Notes: a model not told the origin generated them from the sequence alone. Positions 17,343 through 26,747 are shown, counted from the stretch's first letter. The stretch: DNA of 64,000 nucleotides from Clostridia bacterium (GCA_017462795.1 JAFTQL010000015.1:22491-86490); one strand, 5' to 3'. Translations and numbers: made by a program.

Positions 17343-18737
17343 TCAATACTCCGCGTTGCCTACTGTTCTGGGGTAGGGGAGAACGTCGCGGATATTGGAG
17401 ATGCCTGTGAGGTACATGATGATACGCTCAAAGCCCAGTCCGTAGCCTGCGTGCTTTGTGCCGCCGAAGCGACGGAGGTTGAGATACCACCAATAGTCCT
17501 CTTCGTTAAGACCACATTCAGCCATTCTTGCGGTGAGAACGTCGATACGCTCCTCACGCTGTGAGCCGCCGATGATCTCGCCCACACCGGGAACAAGCAG
17601 ATCCATTGCGGCAACGGTCTTTCCGTCGTCGTTCAGTCTCATATAGAACGCCTTGATCTCCTTGGGGTAGTCGATAACGAATACGGGACACTTGAAGATC
17701 TGCTCTGTCAGATAGCGCTCATGCTCCGTCTGCAGGTCAATACCCCATTCAACGGGGTACTTGAAGTCAGCGCCGCTCTTCTTGAGAAGCTCGACAGCCT
17801 CGGTATATGTGACCTTCTTGTACTCGCTGTTGGCAAGTGTCGTAAGTCTGTCAAGCAGACCCTTTTCAACAAACTTGTTGAAGAACTCCACTTCCTGAGG
17901 GCAATTTTCAAGAATGTGGCGGATGATATACTGTATCATATCCCAAGCCAGCTGCATGTTGTCGTCAAGGTCCGCAAAGGCGATCTCGGGCTCTATCATC
18001 CAGAACTCAGCCGCGTGCCTTGCGGTGTTGGAGTTCTCGGCGCGGAAGGTAGGACCAAAGGTGTATATCTTACCGTAAGCCAAGGCATAAGTCTCGCCCT
18101 CAAGCTGACCTGATACCGTAAGGTTTGCGGATTTTCCGAAGAAGTCCTGAGAGAAATCTATCTTACCGTCCTCGGTTCTGGGGGGATTTTCCATGTCAAG
18201 CGTGGTTACCCTGAACATCTCTCCCGCTCCCTCGCAGTCGGAGGCGGTGATGATGGGGGTGTGGACATAAACAAAGCCGCGGTCATGGAAGAACTTGTGA
18301 ATGGCGTAAGCCGCCTCGCTTCTCACTCTGAACGCCGCGGAGAACAGATTTGTTCTGGGGCGCAGATACGCCTGCTCGCGCAGGAATTCCACGGTATGTC
18401 TCTTGGGCTGAAGGGGATAGTCGGGAGTGGAAGTGCCCTCGACGGCGATCTCGGTCGCCTTGATCTCAAAGGGCTGCTTCATACCGGGAGTAAGCTCCAC
18501 AATGCCCTTTACCACCAGCGCCGCGCCGATGTTCTGATGGGCGATCTCATCGTAATTATTTATTTTTTCGCGTTCAAAAACCACCTGAACGCTCTTGTGA
18601 CAGCTACCGTCATTAAGGTCGATAAAGCCAAATGCCTTGCTGTCACGCAGGTTGCGTACCCAACCGCCGATAACAACAGCCTTTCCTCCGAATTCCTCGG
18701 GATTCTCATAAATAGAGCGTACAAAATCTCTTTTCAT
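17343..18737 (-). CDS. asnS: Asparaginyl-tRNA synthetase
   Basis: 464 residues, standard length. Charges tRNA-Asn. An OB-fold anticodon-binding domain (about 15-110, [16 protein letters not shown]) is followed by the class II catalytic domain: motif 1 around [14 protein letters not shown], motif 2 around [20 protein letters not shown], and motif 3 [15 protein letters not shown]. The NTARH variant after FRAENS fits AsnRS rather than AspRS. Has its own promoter and terminator, divergent from the ABC exporter gene to the right. Confidence 0.97.
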   Translation of the reverse strand: MKRDFVRSIYENPEEFGGKAVVIGGWVRNLRDSKAFGFIDLNDGSCHKSVQVVFEREKINNYDEIAHQNIGAALVVKGIVELTPGMKQPFEIKATEIAVEGTSTPDYPLQPKRHTVEFLREQAYLRPRTNLFSAAFRVRSEAAYAIHKFFHDRGFVYVHTPIITASDCEGAGEMFRVTTLDMENPPRTEDGKIDFSQDFFGKSANLTVSGQLEGETYALAYGKIYTFGPTFRAENSNTARHAAEFWMIEPEIAFADLDDNMQLAWDMIQYIIRHILENCPQEVEFFNKFVEKGLLDRLTTLANSEYKKVTYTEAVELLKKSGADFKYPVEWGIDLQTEHERYLTEQIFKCPVFVIDYPKEIKAFYMRLNDDGKTVAAMDLLVPGVGEIIGGSQREERIDVLTARMAECGLNEEDYWWYLNLRRFGGTKHAGYGLGFERIIMYLTGISNIRDVLPYPRTVGNAEY

Positions 18738-18774
18738 AGCATTTCACCGTCCGTATTATATAATATAACAATTT

Positions 18775-18803
18775 ATTATATCACCATATCCCCGTTTTGT
18801 CAA
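18775..18803 (-). promoter_or_regulatory. Promoter of asnS
   Basis: TTGACA (18798-18803), 17-base spacer, TATAAT (18775-18780), TGA before the -10. Divergent from the promoter at 18844. Confidence 0.82.
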
Positions 18804-18843
18804 TCATTTTTCGGAAAAAAGCACTCCGCATTTTGCATTTATA

Positions 18844-18872
18844 TTGACAATCCACTTGATCTGTGATACAAT
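18844..18872 (+). promoter_or_regulatory. Promoter of the ABC exporter
   Basis: TTGACA (18844-18849), 17-base spacer, TACAAT (18867-18872) with TGA before the -10. Confidence 0.8.
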
Positions 18873-18906
18873 AATAAGGATATGTTTTAAAGAGAGAAGG
18901 TATAGA

Positions 18907-20649
18907 ATGTTTAAAAGGTTTATCGCGTACTACAAGCCGCACAAGGTGGTGTTCGGGCTGGACATGCTTGCGTCATTGGTGGTGTCGCTGGTGGGTATCG
19001 TGTACCCCATAGTCACCCGCGAGATGCTCAACGACCTCATCCCTAACAGAAACTACCGCATGGTGGTCATATTCGGTCTTACGCTTCTGGGGCTTTATTT
19101 TGTCAGGATGCTGCTCAATTATTTCATCCAGTATTACGGTCACGTTATGGGCGTGCGTATGCAGGCGCAGATGCGGTCGGACATGTTCAGGCATCTGGAG
19201 AAGCTTCCGTATAAATTCTACGACAACAACGAGACGGGAAAGATAATGTCCCGTATGACAACGGATCTGTGGGAGATAAGCGAGCTTGCCCACCACGGAC
19301 CCGAGAATCTGCTGATATCCTGTATTTCGGTGGTGGTGTCCTTTATCTATCTTTACAGCATAAATCCCTGGCTTACGCTGATAATCTTCGCCTGTGTTCC
19401 GTTTCTGCTCCTTATCGCGCTGGCGCTCCGCAAAAAGATGAGAAACGCCTTTATGGAGAGCAGAAAGTCCATTGCCGTTATCAACTCTTCACTTGAGAGC
19501 AGTATCTCGGGTATCCGTGTCACAAAGGCGTTTGACAACGCTGATAAGGAGGAGGAGAAGTTTGAGGACGGAAACCGCCAATTCACCATGGCGCGTGACG
19601 ATGCCTACAAGGCTATGGGACGCTTCCATTCGGGAACGGCGTTCATAACCGATATATTCAATGTTGTGGTTCTTATCGCAGGCGGATTTTTTCTTTACAA
19701 CGGTCAGATACAGTTCGGAGACTACTCGGCGTTCATTGTGTCGGTGAACCTGTTCATCAACCCAGTCATGACGCTGATAAACTTCATGGAGCAATATCAG
19801 AATGGCGTTACGGGCTTTGAGAGATTTCTTGAGATCATGGACGAGAAGCCGGAGGAGGACGCGCCCGGGGCGACGGATATCGAGAGTGTTGAGGGACACC
19901 TTGAGTTTTGCAATGTCGTATGCTCCTATGACGGACATAAGGACGTTCTTCGCGGCATTGACCTGCGCATTCCAAAGGGAAAGAAATTTGCCCTTGTGGG
20001 ACCCTCGGGCGGCGGAAAGACAACCATATGCCACCTTATCCCCCATTTTTACGATATAGAGTCGGGAGAGATACTCATCGACGGCAGAAAGATAGACTCT
20101 ATCACAAAAAGCTCGCTCCGCAGGAATATCGGTATAGTTCAACAGGATATTTATCTGTTCAATGCCAGCATCAAGGACAATATCCTCTATGGCAGACTTG
20201 ACGCCACCGACGAAGAGGTGATAGAGGCGGCAAAGAGAGCCAATATCCACGACTATATCATGACCCTTGAGGAGGGTTACGATACGCAGATAGGCGAGCG
20301 AGGCGTGAGACTTTCGGGCGGACAGAAGCAAAGGCTTTCCATAGCCCGCGTATTCCTCAAAAATCCCCCCATACTCATACTCGACGAGGCAACAAGCGCA
20401 CTTGACAATACCACGGAGATACTCATCCAGAAGGCGCTGGACGAGCTGTGCGTCGGCAGGACTACACTTGTGGTGGCGCACCGACTTTCCACCATCAAGA
20501 ACGCCGACGAGATAGCTGTGGTAAGCGGTGGAAGGATAATAGAGCAGGGTAGCCACGATGAGCTTATAGCGGCAAACGGCGAATACTCCAAGCTCTATCA
20601 GCTCCAGTTCCGCACCGATGTCGACGCGCCAACTGTGGAGATAGGATAA
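18907..20649 (+). CDS. ABC exporter half-transporter (MsbA/LmrA type)
   Basis: 580 residues from the ATG at 18907 (AGAGAAGG upstream); a longer frame to 18844 would begin inside the promoter. Six transmembrane helices in residues 1-315 are followed by an ATPase domain: Walker A GPSGGGKTT (about 364), signature LSGGQKQR, Walker B ILILDEATSALD, and H-loop VAHRLSTI. Domain length and order are those of homodimeric lipid or drug exporters. It is a single-gene unit, so the substrate is not indicated by context. Confidence 0.92.
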   Translation: MFKRFIAYYKPHKVVFGLDMLASLVVSLVGIVYPIVTREMLNDLIPNRNYRMVVIFGLTLLGLYFVRMLLNYFIQYYGHVMGVRMQAQMRSDMFRHLEKLPYKFYDNNETGKIMSRMTTDLWEISELAHHGPENLLISCISVVVSFIYLYSINPWLTLIIFACVPFLLLIALALRKKMRNAFMESRKSIAVINSSLESSISGIRVTKAFDNADKEEEKFEDGNRQFTMARDDAYKAMGRFHSGTAFITDIFNVVVLIAGGFFLYNGQIQFGDYSAFIVSVNLFINPVMTLINFMEQYQNGVTGFERFLEIMDEKPEEDAPGATDIESVEGHLEFCNVVCSYDGHKDVLRGIDLRIPKGKKFALVGPSGGGKTTICHLIPHFYDIESGEILIDGRKIDSITKSSLRRNIGIVQQDIYLFNASIKDNILYGRLDATDEEVIEAAKRANIHDYIMTLEEGYDTQIGERGVRLSGGQKQRLSIARVFLKNPPILILDEATSALDNTTEILIQKALDELCVGRTTLVVAHRLSTIKNADEIAVVSGGRIIEQGSHDELIAANGEYSKLYQLQFRTDVDAPTVEIG

Positions 20650-20765
20650 GCAACCGGTGATGAATTGCCCTGTGGGCATGATGGGTTACCGTCAATTCAT
20701 TCTCATCATAATTATTGCATGTCAAACAACACATAAAAATTATTCATATTCATAATCCAACTATC

Positions 20766-21704
20766 ATGAAAAACAAAAAGCTATCAGTAATATACATTCT
20801 TCTTGCGGGGGCGCTTTGGGGTAGCTCCTGCCTGTTTGTGGGCAAGCTTACCGATATGGGATTTTCGCCGCTTCAGTGTACCACCATACGAATGGTGGTG
20901 GCGGCGCTCATCCTCAATGTCGCTCTTGTGGTGAAGGGCGTGAAAAATTATAGGATCAGCGCGGCGTCCCTTGGACTGTGTGCTCTGTCTGGTATCTGCT
21001 CGGTGCTCGCCATGTGTATCTTTTATTACTACTCCATGACCTCCACCTCGGCGACAGTCAGCGCTATTTTGCTGTATACCGCCCCGGTATTCGTCATGAT
21101 AATGTCGGTGATCTTTTTCAAGGAGAAGATGACAGGCAAGAAGATAGCGGCGTTTGCCGTTGCCATTGTCGGCTGCGCACTGGTCTCGGGTATTGCCACG
21201 GGCGCGGCGGCTGACGCAAAGGGAATAGTGTTCGGTGTACTCTCGGGTCTGGCTTACTCTCTCTACGGCATTTTCACCACCTTTTATATGCGCAGGAATA
21301 CCGAGCGGCTTACCTTTTCAGCGCTCAATTTCGCCTTTGCGGCGATGGGCGCGCTGATGTTGTCAAACCCTGCGGAGATAGTGAGGATCACCGCGCGGAC
21401 AGACAATATACCGCTTACAGTGGGCTTTTTCCTTCTCTTCGGTCTTTGCACGGCGGCTCTGCCTTACGTGTTCTACACCGCGGGGCTCTCGGGTGTCCGT
21501 CCCGACGTGGCGTCCATACTCGCGTTCAGTGAGCCGCTGACGGCGGCTCTGTTCGGTATTACCGTCCTGGGACAGCCTTTTGACGTAACTCAGGGGATCG
21601 GCATTGCCCTGGTCACCGCGGCGATAGTAATGCTGAATATTTCTTTCGGCAAAAGAAAAAACAAAAAGGATAAAAAGAATAAAATTGATATAAACGTAAC
21701 GTGA
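20766..21704 (+). CDS. EamA/DMT-superfamily transporter
   Basis: 312 residues from the ATG at 20766 with ten hydrophobic segments in two repeats of five, the EamA layout (ILLAGALWGSSCLFVGKL at the first helix is typical). It ends in a Lys-rich tail (KRKNKKDKKNK). The family exports amino acids and other small metabolites across the plasma membrane. No good ribosome site is visible before this ATG; an upstream in-frame start at 20715 has none either, so the start is uncertain. A stem (ATGAATTG 20660-20667 with CAATTCAT 20693-20700) precedes it. Confidence 0.85.
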   Translation: MKNKKLSVIYILLAGALWGSSCLFVGKLTDMGFSPLQCTTIRMVVAALILNVALVVKGVKNYRISAASLGLCALSGICSVLAMCIFYYYSMTSTSATVSAILLYTAPVFVMIMSVIFFKEKMTGKKIAAFAVAIVGCALVSGIATGAAADAKGIVFGVLSGLAYSLYGIFTTFYMRRNTERLTFSALNFAFAAMGALMLSNPAEIVRITARTDNIPLTVGFFLLFGLCTAALPYVFYTAGLSGVRPDVASILAFSEPLTAALFGITVLGQPFDVTQGIGIALVTAAIVMLNISFGKRKNKKDKKNKIDINVT

Positions 21705-21754
21705 ATGGTATTAAATATTTACAAAAAATCCATTGTATTTTTTGCGCAAATGCG

Positions 21755-21799
21755 ATATCATTAATTAATGTAATGATATATGGCATATATACCTATAAT
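21755..21799 (+). promoter_or_regulatory. Possible regulated promoter before the DUF5685 gene
   Basis: A TATAAT (21794-21799) lies 30 bases before the gene but the -35 is poor. In its place is a perfect 9-base inverted repeat, ATATCATTA (21755-21763) and TAATGATAT (21771-21779). An activator or repressor site is plausible. Confidence 0.5.
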
Positions 21800-21828
21800 A
21801 AATTTTAACGGGAACAGGCAGAATATTC

Positions 21829-22701
21829 ATGTTTGGATATGTAAAGGTCAACAGTGCGGAGCTGAAGGTAAAGGAATATGAGATGTACCGCGGGGCGTAC
21901 TGCGGGCTTTGCCGCTCCATGGGCAAGTGCACGGGGCAATGCTCGCGTATGACGCTGAGCTATGATTTTGCCTTTCTGGCGGCTCTGCGTTTGTGTCTTG
22001 AGAATACAGAGATCAGCTTTTCGCAACGGCGTTGCTTTGTTCACCCACTGAAAAAACGGAGCGTTATGGACGCGAATCCCGTCCTTGACTATTGTGCCCA
22101 CAGCGCCGCCATACTCAATTATCACAAAATAAAGGACGACCTTGCCGATGAGCGCGGACTCAAAAGGCTGCGCGCCCGTCTGGTCTATCCCTTTGTGGCT
22201 CACGCGAGAAAAAAAGCCCTCACAGCGGGGCTTGGCGAGCTTGACGGGGCGGTTTCGGGACTGCTCGCGCTCCTTGCCGACACCGAGGCGCAGGGACTTT
22301 CAAGCGTGGACACTCCCGCCGCCATCTTTGGCGATATACTTTCGGAGATAGTGTCCTTCGGGCTTGACGGCTCTCGGCGGCTTATCGCGGTGGAGATAGG
22401 ACGCGCGGTGGGAAGATGGATATACACAGTGGACGCCCTTGATGATATGTCCGAGGATGAGAAAAAGGGAAGGTATAACCCCATACTTTTGCTGTACGAC
22501 GGACGGAGACCGAAGGACGGAGAGCTGTCTCTTATATCCGACGCGCTCAAGGCGGCTCTTGTTTCGGCAGAGTCGGCAATGGATCTCATGGACACCGACA
22601 GAGCGGCATTCAGGAATATAGTCGAAAATATTCTGTTTCTCGGAATGCCCGACACCGCCGAGAGGATAATCGGCAGGGAACGGGATAAATCAGAGACCTG
22701 A
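21829..22701 (+). CDS. DUF5685-family protein
   Basis: 290 residues. The start MFGYVKVNSAELKVKEY and the YCGLCRSMG segment at about 24-34 are diagnostic of DUF5685; Cys residues at about 25, 28, 34 and 38 could bind metal. The rest is predicted all-helical, with an Asp-rich segment (YTVDALDDMSEDEKKGRYNP) resembling the metal-binding stretch of polyprenyl-synthase-like helical bundles. Function unknown. It is followed by a DnaJ-domain protein and a membrane protein in the same direction, a repeated neighbourhood for this family in Clostridia as I recall it. Confidence 0.8.
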   Translation: MFGYVKVNSAELKVKEYEMYRGAYCGLCRSMGKCTGQCSRMTLSYDFAFLAALRLCLENTEISFSQRRCFVHPLKKRSVMDANPVLDYCAHSAAILNYHKIKDDLADERGLKRLRARLVYPFVAHARKKALTAGLGELDGAVSGLLALLADTEAQGLSSVDTPAAIFGDILSEIVSFGLDGSRRLIAVEIGRAVGRWIYTVDALDDMSEDEKKGRYNPILLLYDGRRPKDGELSLISDALKAALVSAESAMDLMDTDRAAFRNIVENILFLGMPDTAERIIGRERDKSET

Positions 22702-22755
22702 ATCAATGAAAGTTAATATAAAGTAAAACAAAGATCGAAAGGAATTTAAAGGAAG

Positions 22756-23409
22756 ATGACTGATCCTTACAAGGTTCTTGGGGTGTCCCCCAACGCATCG
22801 GACGATGAGATAAAAAAGGCATACCGTGATCTTGCCAGAAAGTATCATCCCGACAAGTACCGCGACAGCGACCTTGCAGACCTCGCCAGCGAGAAGATGA
22901 AGGAGGTCAACGCCGCATATGAGGAGATAAAGAAGATGCGCGAGGCGGGTACAGGCACAAGCTCGGGCAGAAGCGGCTACAGCGGCGGATATCGAACCAA
23001 CTACGGTGGCAGCTATGCGGGCAATACCTCCTCCACGGGAGACGCGCGCTATACCGAAATACGCCGTCATATAAACGCGGGTAATGTTGCCGTTGCCGAA
23101 CGCATGCTTTACGAGGTTGCCGAGAATCAGCGAAACGCAGAGTGGAACTTCCTCATGGGATGTGTTATGGTAAAGAAGGGTAATTTTGTTGATGCCCAGA
23201 GATATTTTGATATAGCCTGCTCCATGGACCCTTACAACAACGAATATCGCGCGGCTCAGAGCCAGCTGAGAAACCGCGCTCAGGGCTACGGTGGAGGATA
23301 CCGTACCACAAACAGCGGCGGATGCTCGGGCTGTGACATCTGCTCGGGACTTCTGTGCGCAGACTGCTGTTGTGAGTGCTGTGGCGGAGATCTTATAAGC
23401 TGTTGCTGA
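22756..23409 (+). CDS. DnaJ-domain protein with Gly-rich linker and Cys-rich tail
   Basis: 217 residues. The J domain (1-65) has the HPD motif (KYHPDKY) that stimulates Hsp70 ATPase. A Gly/Ser/Tyr-rich linker (about 72-98) joins a helical region of two TPR-like repeats (about 98-165), then a second Gly-rich piece. The last 28 residues carry eleven Cys ([19 protein letters not shown]), perhaps a metal site or a palmitoyl-like membrane anchor. It is not DnaJ proper, which has a different order of domains. Lies 54 bases after the DUF5685 gene. Confidence 0.88.
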   Translation: MTDPYKVLGVSPNASDDEIKKAYRDLARKYHPDKYRDSDLADLASEKMKEVNAAYEEIKKMREAGTGTSSGRSGYSGGYRTNYGGSYAGNTSSTGDARYTEIRRHINAGNVAVAERMLYEVAENQRNAEWNFLMGCVMVKKGNFVDAQRYFDIACSMDPYNNEYRAAQSQLRNRAQGYGGGYRTTNSGGCSGCDICSGLLCADCCCECCGGDLISCC

Positions 23410-23425
23410 CATGCTGTGAAAGAAG

Positions 23426-23959
23426 GTGCGGACTATAAAGAACCAAAAAAACAAGACCAAACAGATAACCGTGTGCGCTATGCTGTCAGCTCTCGGAGTT
23501 GTACTGCTTTACGTGGGAGCGTTTATTGAGGTGGTGGATATCTCCATGGCGGTGATAGCGTCACTGCTGTGCGTGGTCGCGGTCATAGAATACGGCAAGG
23601 GCGCGCCGTGGACAGTGTTCGCGGTGACGGCGATACTGTCGCTTCTGCTCCTGCCAAATAAATCCCCCGCGCTTATGTATACGCTTTTCTTTGGCTATTA
23701 TCCCATACTTAAGGAGCGCTTTGAGCGCTTGAAAAAGGGAATATCGTGGCTGTGCAAGGAGCTGGTGTTCAATGTCGCCCTCGTTCTTATTTTTGCCGCT
23801 TCAAAATACCTGCTCGCTGAGTCCGCCGACTTTCAAATCGGATTATATATTATCGGAGCAGTTCTTGCGGAAGCCCTCTTCATCCTCTACGACATCGCCC
23901 TTACAAGACTCATATCATTCTATATCTATAAATTACGCAACAGATTAGGATTCAAGTGA
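23426..23959 (+). CDS. Small multi-pass membrane protein
   Basis: About 177 residues, with a Lys-rich start and five or six hydrophobic segments; the overall shape resembles ECF-transporter S-components but no diagnostic motif is seen. The start is unclear: the in-frame GTG at 23426 overlaps the best ribosome site (AGAAGG, 23421-23426). An ATA codon at 23435 sits at ideal spacing, and an ATG at 23483 lacks a ribosome site. It follows the DnaJ gene by 16 bases and is probably part of the same transcript. Confidence 0.65.
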   Translation: MRTIKNQKNKTKQITVCAMLSALGVVLLYVGAFIEVVDISMAVIASLLCVVAVIEYGKGAPWTVFAVTAILSLLLLPNKSPALMYTLFFGYYPILKERFERLKKGISWLCKELVFNVALVLIFAASKYLLAESADFQIGLYIIGAVLAEALFILYDIALTRLISFYIYKLRNRLGFK

Positions 23960-24014
23960 TAACGCGCTCATTCAAATGACCGCCAAAAAGCTGTAAATTG
24001 TAAGCTCTGAACTC

Positions 24015-24049
24015 AAAAAAACCGTGCCTTTCGCAGGCACGGTTTTTTT
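24015..24049. terminator. Bidirectional terminator
   Basis: ACCGTGCCT (24021-24029) pairs with AGGCACGGT (24035-24043), flanked by A6 and T7. It closes the DUF5685 cluster on the plus strand and the lipoprotein gene on the minus strand. Confidence 0.9.
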
Positions 24050-24060
24050 GATAAGATCTA

Positions 24061-24789
24061 TTAGCCGGGAAGATCGCTTCCGCTGTTGTTTCCGGGGATA
24101 CCGTCAAGGTAGGGCTTGGTTGCGCTTGTTACGGCAAGGTAGTATTTAGCGCCGTTGTATTCAACATAATACCATGTTCCCGATTCACTCTGCTTGAGAG
24201 CCTTTATGGGATTAACATCTGTGTTTACCTTCTTTACGGGAGTAACATGTACCTCACTGTCAAAGGAAGGATAGTCGCGGAGATTTACCTGATAAGGATC
24301 TTCGTCGGACGTGTGAGACCTGACCGTTATGGTAAGAGCCTCGGCAAGATCGCTGAACTTGGTGTCACCGATATTGGTGGATATGTAAGCGGCATCGGCA
24401 TAGTACTCTCCGCCGTTGTAGCTGAGCTTGTACCAATCGGGATCGCCGTTCTTGTCCTTCTTTACCGCTACCGCGTTGAGAGCCTCACTCTGGCTTACGG
24501 GAGTCTTTGTTCCCGTGGTAGAGCCCTTGCGGATGTTCATGTCAACGATGGGGTACACTGTGTAGGAGATTGTTTCCCATTCCTCAACGGGAACAGAGGT
24601 CGTTCCGGATCCGGAATTATCTCCGCCGGAGGTACTGTTATCTGTTTGTGAGTTGGGGGGAACTACAAGATCGCCGTCATCATCTTCTGTATTATCAGTA
24701 TTATTACTGTTGTTATTATTGTTACATGTCATAAGAGCAAAGGACAGGATAGTCATAAGAGCGAGAAAGAGTGCGAGCGTTTTTTTCAT
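24061..24789 (-). CDS. Lipoprotein with two SH3-like domains
   Basis: 242 residues. Signal peptide ending near FALMTC (Cys about 22), then an Asn/Asp/Ser/Gly-rich linker of about 45 residues and two bacterial SH3-like domains (about 75-140 and 150-225). Each ends in a W-Y-x-(L/V)-x-Y-N-G-(G/A)-x-Y-Y segment (WYKLSYNGGEYY and WYYVEYNGAKYY), typical of SH3b modules that bind cell-wall peptide. Likely anchored on the outer face of the membrane. Preceded by AAAGGAGA and by the attenuator-like hairpin at 24832-24852. Confidence 0.75.
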   Translation of the reverse strand: MKKTLALFLALMTILSFALMTCNNNNNSNNTDNTEDDDGDLVVPPNSQTDNSTSGGDNSGSGTTSVPVEEWETISYTVYPIVDMNIRKGSTTGTKTPVSQSEALNAVAVKKDKNGDPDWYKLSYNGGEYYADAAYISTNIGDTKFSDLAEALTITVRSHTSDEDPYQVNLRDYPSFDSEVHVTPVKKVNTDVNPIKALKQSESGTWYYVEYNGAKYYLAVTSATKPYLDGIPGNNSGSDLPG

Positions 24790-24831
24790 TTTTTATCTCC
24801 TTTTTTTATAAAATATTTTCCTTTTTATGTC

Positions 24832-24852
24832 AAAAAATCCCTGAAGAGGGAT
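24832..24852 (-). terminator. Terminator-like hairpin in the lipoprotein gene leader
   Basis: On the minus strand ATCCCT-CTTC-AGGGAT is followed by TTTTT. It lies between the promoter at 24884-24913 and the gene start at 24789, so it would act as an attenuator. Alternatively it ends udp transcripts coming from the right, and a second promoter (TTGACA 24828-24833, TATAAA 17 bases on) that overlaps its U-tract serves the lipoprotein. Confidence 0.6.
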
Positions 24853-24883
24853 CTTTTAATTTTCGATAACCTATAGTATATTT

Positions 24884-24913
24884 ATTATATCATAACAGTA
24901 TAACCTATGTCAA
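24884..24913 (-). promoter_or_regulatory. Promoter upstream of the SH3 lipoprotein
   Basis: TTGACA (24908-24913), 18-base spacer, TATAAT (24884-24889), TGA before the -10. Confidence 0.72.
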
Positions 24914-24930
24914 GCAAAAAAATAAAGTTT

Positions 24931-25707
24931 TTATAAATTTTTTTTCGACCTTATGAGTCCTTTTACAGCTTCTATGGCTGTGGCAATGGCGCGCTCGGTG
25001 TCGTGCACCTCGTCGCCGTCGGTGTCAAGACCAGCGTCGTATCTTTCCTGATTCCATACGCACATGAATACCGCTCCGCAGTCAAGTCCCAAAGCCGCTC
25101 CCACGGTGAATAGCGTTGCCGCCTCCATCTCGCTGGCAAGCACGCCGAGGCGCTTCCACGCCGTCCATTTTTCCTGTAGTGCAGCGGCTGTGGGCATACG
25201 GGCGGGGGAGTGCTGACCGTAAAACGAGTCCTTACTCTGGACAATGCCCGCGCGGTAGGGAAGCTCAAGACTTTTTGCCGCGCTTATGAGAGAAAAGAGT
25301 ACGTCCGCGCTTGCTACTGCGGGGAACTCAGGGGGCGCGTATTCGTGAGACGTTCCGTCCTGTCTCACCGCTCCCGTTGCGACTATAACATCGCCCGCAC
25401 ACACGTCAAGGGAGATGCCTCCGCACGTGCCGACCCGTATCATGGTGTCCGCGCCGCAAGTCGCCAGCTCCTCCACCGCAATTGCGGTGGAGGGACCGCC
25501 GATACCCGTGGAGCAAACGGTGACCGTCTCTCCGAGGAGCGTGCCGTTCCAGATATTGTATTCGCGGTTGGTGCTTACGTGATACGCGTTCTCAAGATGT
25601 TGCGCGATCTTCTCGCACCTTCCGGGGTCACCGGGGAGAATGCAGTATTTGCCTATCTCTCCGTGTCCGACTCCGATATGATATTGCTTTTGCTTGTTAT
25701 CCAGCAT
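24931..25707 (-). CDS. udp: Uridine phosphorylase
   Basis: 258 residues. Splits uridine with phosphate to uracil and ribose-1-phosphate (pyrimidine salvage). Matches the NP-I family: VGHGEIGKYCILPGDPGR near the start, the CSTGIGGPSTAIAVEEL block (residues about 65-81) that binds ribose-phosphate, RVGTCGGI, and the SEMEAATLF segment near residue 190. The pattern of the GIGGPSTAIAVEEL block favours uridine phosphorylase over purine nucleoside phosphorylase. Start ATG at 25707 has AAGGAG upstream. It lies 30 bases after an epimerase-like gene in the same direction. Confidence 0.9.
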   Translation of the reverse strand: MLDNKQKQYHIGVGHGEIGKYCILPGDPGRCEKIAQHLENAYHVSTNREYNIWNGTLLGETVTVCSTGIGGPSTAIAVEELATCGADTMIRVGTCGGISLDVCAGDVIVATGAVRQDGTSHEYAPPEFPAVASADVLFSLISAAKSLELPYRAGIVQSKDSFYGQHSPARMPTAAALQEKWTAWKRLGVLASEMEAATLFTVGAALGLDCGAVFMCVWNQERYDAGLDTDGDEVHDTERAIATAIEAVKGLIRSKKNL

Positions 25708-25736
25708 GGCGAGCTCCTTTTTTAGATAATAGTATA

Positions 25737-26606
25737 TTAACCGAATATCATCTCATATGATATCTTCTTTGCTCTTCCGGGGAGAATGTGGAACATGTCG
25801 CTCTTTTTGTTCATGTCGTCTGTCACGCCGTCAAAGGAGGGCAGACCGCACCAGGGCTCTATGCAGACGTAGGGTGCTGTCGTGCGGGGCTTGTGCCATA
25901 CTCCGAGGTAGGGCATGTCGGCATATTTTAATGTCACGCTTCTCTCGGACTTACCGCTCTTGAGTGTAACGGCGGGAGCTATCCTGTCCATAAATATGGC
26001 GTCAATGTCAAAAAGACTGTGGCGCAGAGGGAGCTTATTGCCGTCCTCAAGGTCGATGGCTCTCTTCTTTCCTGTGTTGAAGCAGGTGTCCGAGAACATC
26101 AGCTCATCGGGGGTGCAGTCCTCGCAGAACTCAAGATAGTAGTCCTCAAAATTACCGCCGTCAAGAGGCACGTTGAAGCCCGGGTGAGCGCCAAAGGTTG
26201 CGGGAAGCAGCTTGTCTCCCGTGTTTTTTATTTCAATGTGAGAGCTTACCTTGTCGCCCTCCAGCCTGTAAGCCACGGTCAGGTTGAAGGCAAAGGGGTA
26301 CATGGCAAGCGTGGTCTCGTTCTCGCAAAGTCCGAATACTATCTCCGTGTCGTTGGCGCTGATTACCTCAAGCTCGGAGTTTCTCGCAAATCCGTGGAGA
26401 TTCATCTCGTATTCCTTGCCCTCGCAGGTGTACTTGCCGCCGAAAAGTCTGCCGCAGATGGGGAAGAGGATGGGGGTGCGTCCCGTCCAGTATTCGGGAT
26501 CGCCCTGCCAGATATACTCGCAGTTGCCTCTCTTTACCGACATTATCTGCGCTCCGAAGGAGTCTATCTCAACAGTAAGGATATTGTTTTTCAGTGTGTA
26601 GATCAT
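25737..26606 (-). CDS. Aldose 1-epimerase family protein (LacX-like)
   Basis: 289 residues. The fold is shown by ILFPICGRL, LHGFARN (His near residue 80), GAHPGFNVPL with a second His, and the C-terminal CIEPWCGLPS segment whose Glu is the expected catalytic base. The sequence is of the LacX/aldose-1-epimerase-related group, which act on unknown sugars or sugar phosphates rather than galactose specifically. It is first in a two-gene unit with udp. Confidence 0.85.
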   Translation of the reverse strand: MIYTLKNNILTVEIDSFGAQIMSVKRGNCEYIWQGDPEYWTGRTPILFPICGRLFGGKYTCEGKEYEMNLHGFARNSELEVISANDTEIVFGLCENETTLAMYPFAFNLTVAYRLEGDKVSSHIEIKNTGDKLLPATFGAHPGFNVPLDGGNFEDYYLEFCEDCTPDELMFSDTCFNTGKKRAIDLEDGNKLPLRHSLFDIDAIFMDRIAPAVTLKSGKSERSVTLKYADMPYLGVWHKPRTTAPYVCIEPWCGLPSFDGVTDDMNKKSDMFHILPGRAKKISYEMIFG

Positions 26607-26649
26607 TTTTTATTTTTCTCCGTTTCATGTATTTGTATCCGCTGATAAT

Positions 26650-26678
26650 ATTATATCAAGATAAAGAGTTATTTTCAA
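26650..26678 (-). promoter_or_regulatory. Promoter of the epimerase-udp unit
   Basis: TTGAAA (26673-26678), 17-base spacer, TATAAT (26650-26655), TGA before the -10. Confidence 0.75.
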
Positions 26679-26747
26679 GACATATTCGGAATTTTTTTGT
26701 AAATAATATCATCAGTGATACAATTTATTATGCTGATCGGAGGGAAT

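Noticed and set aside
17129-18800. T-box leaders for asnA or asnS
   Set aside because: Leaders implied by the promoters are only about 30-40 bases, with no specifier or antiterminator structure.
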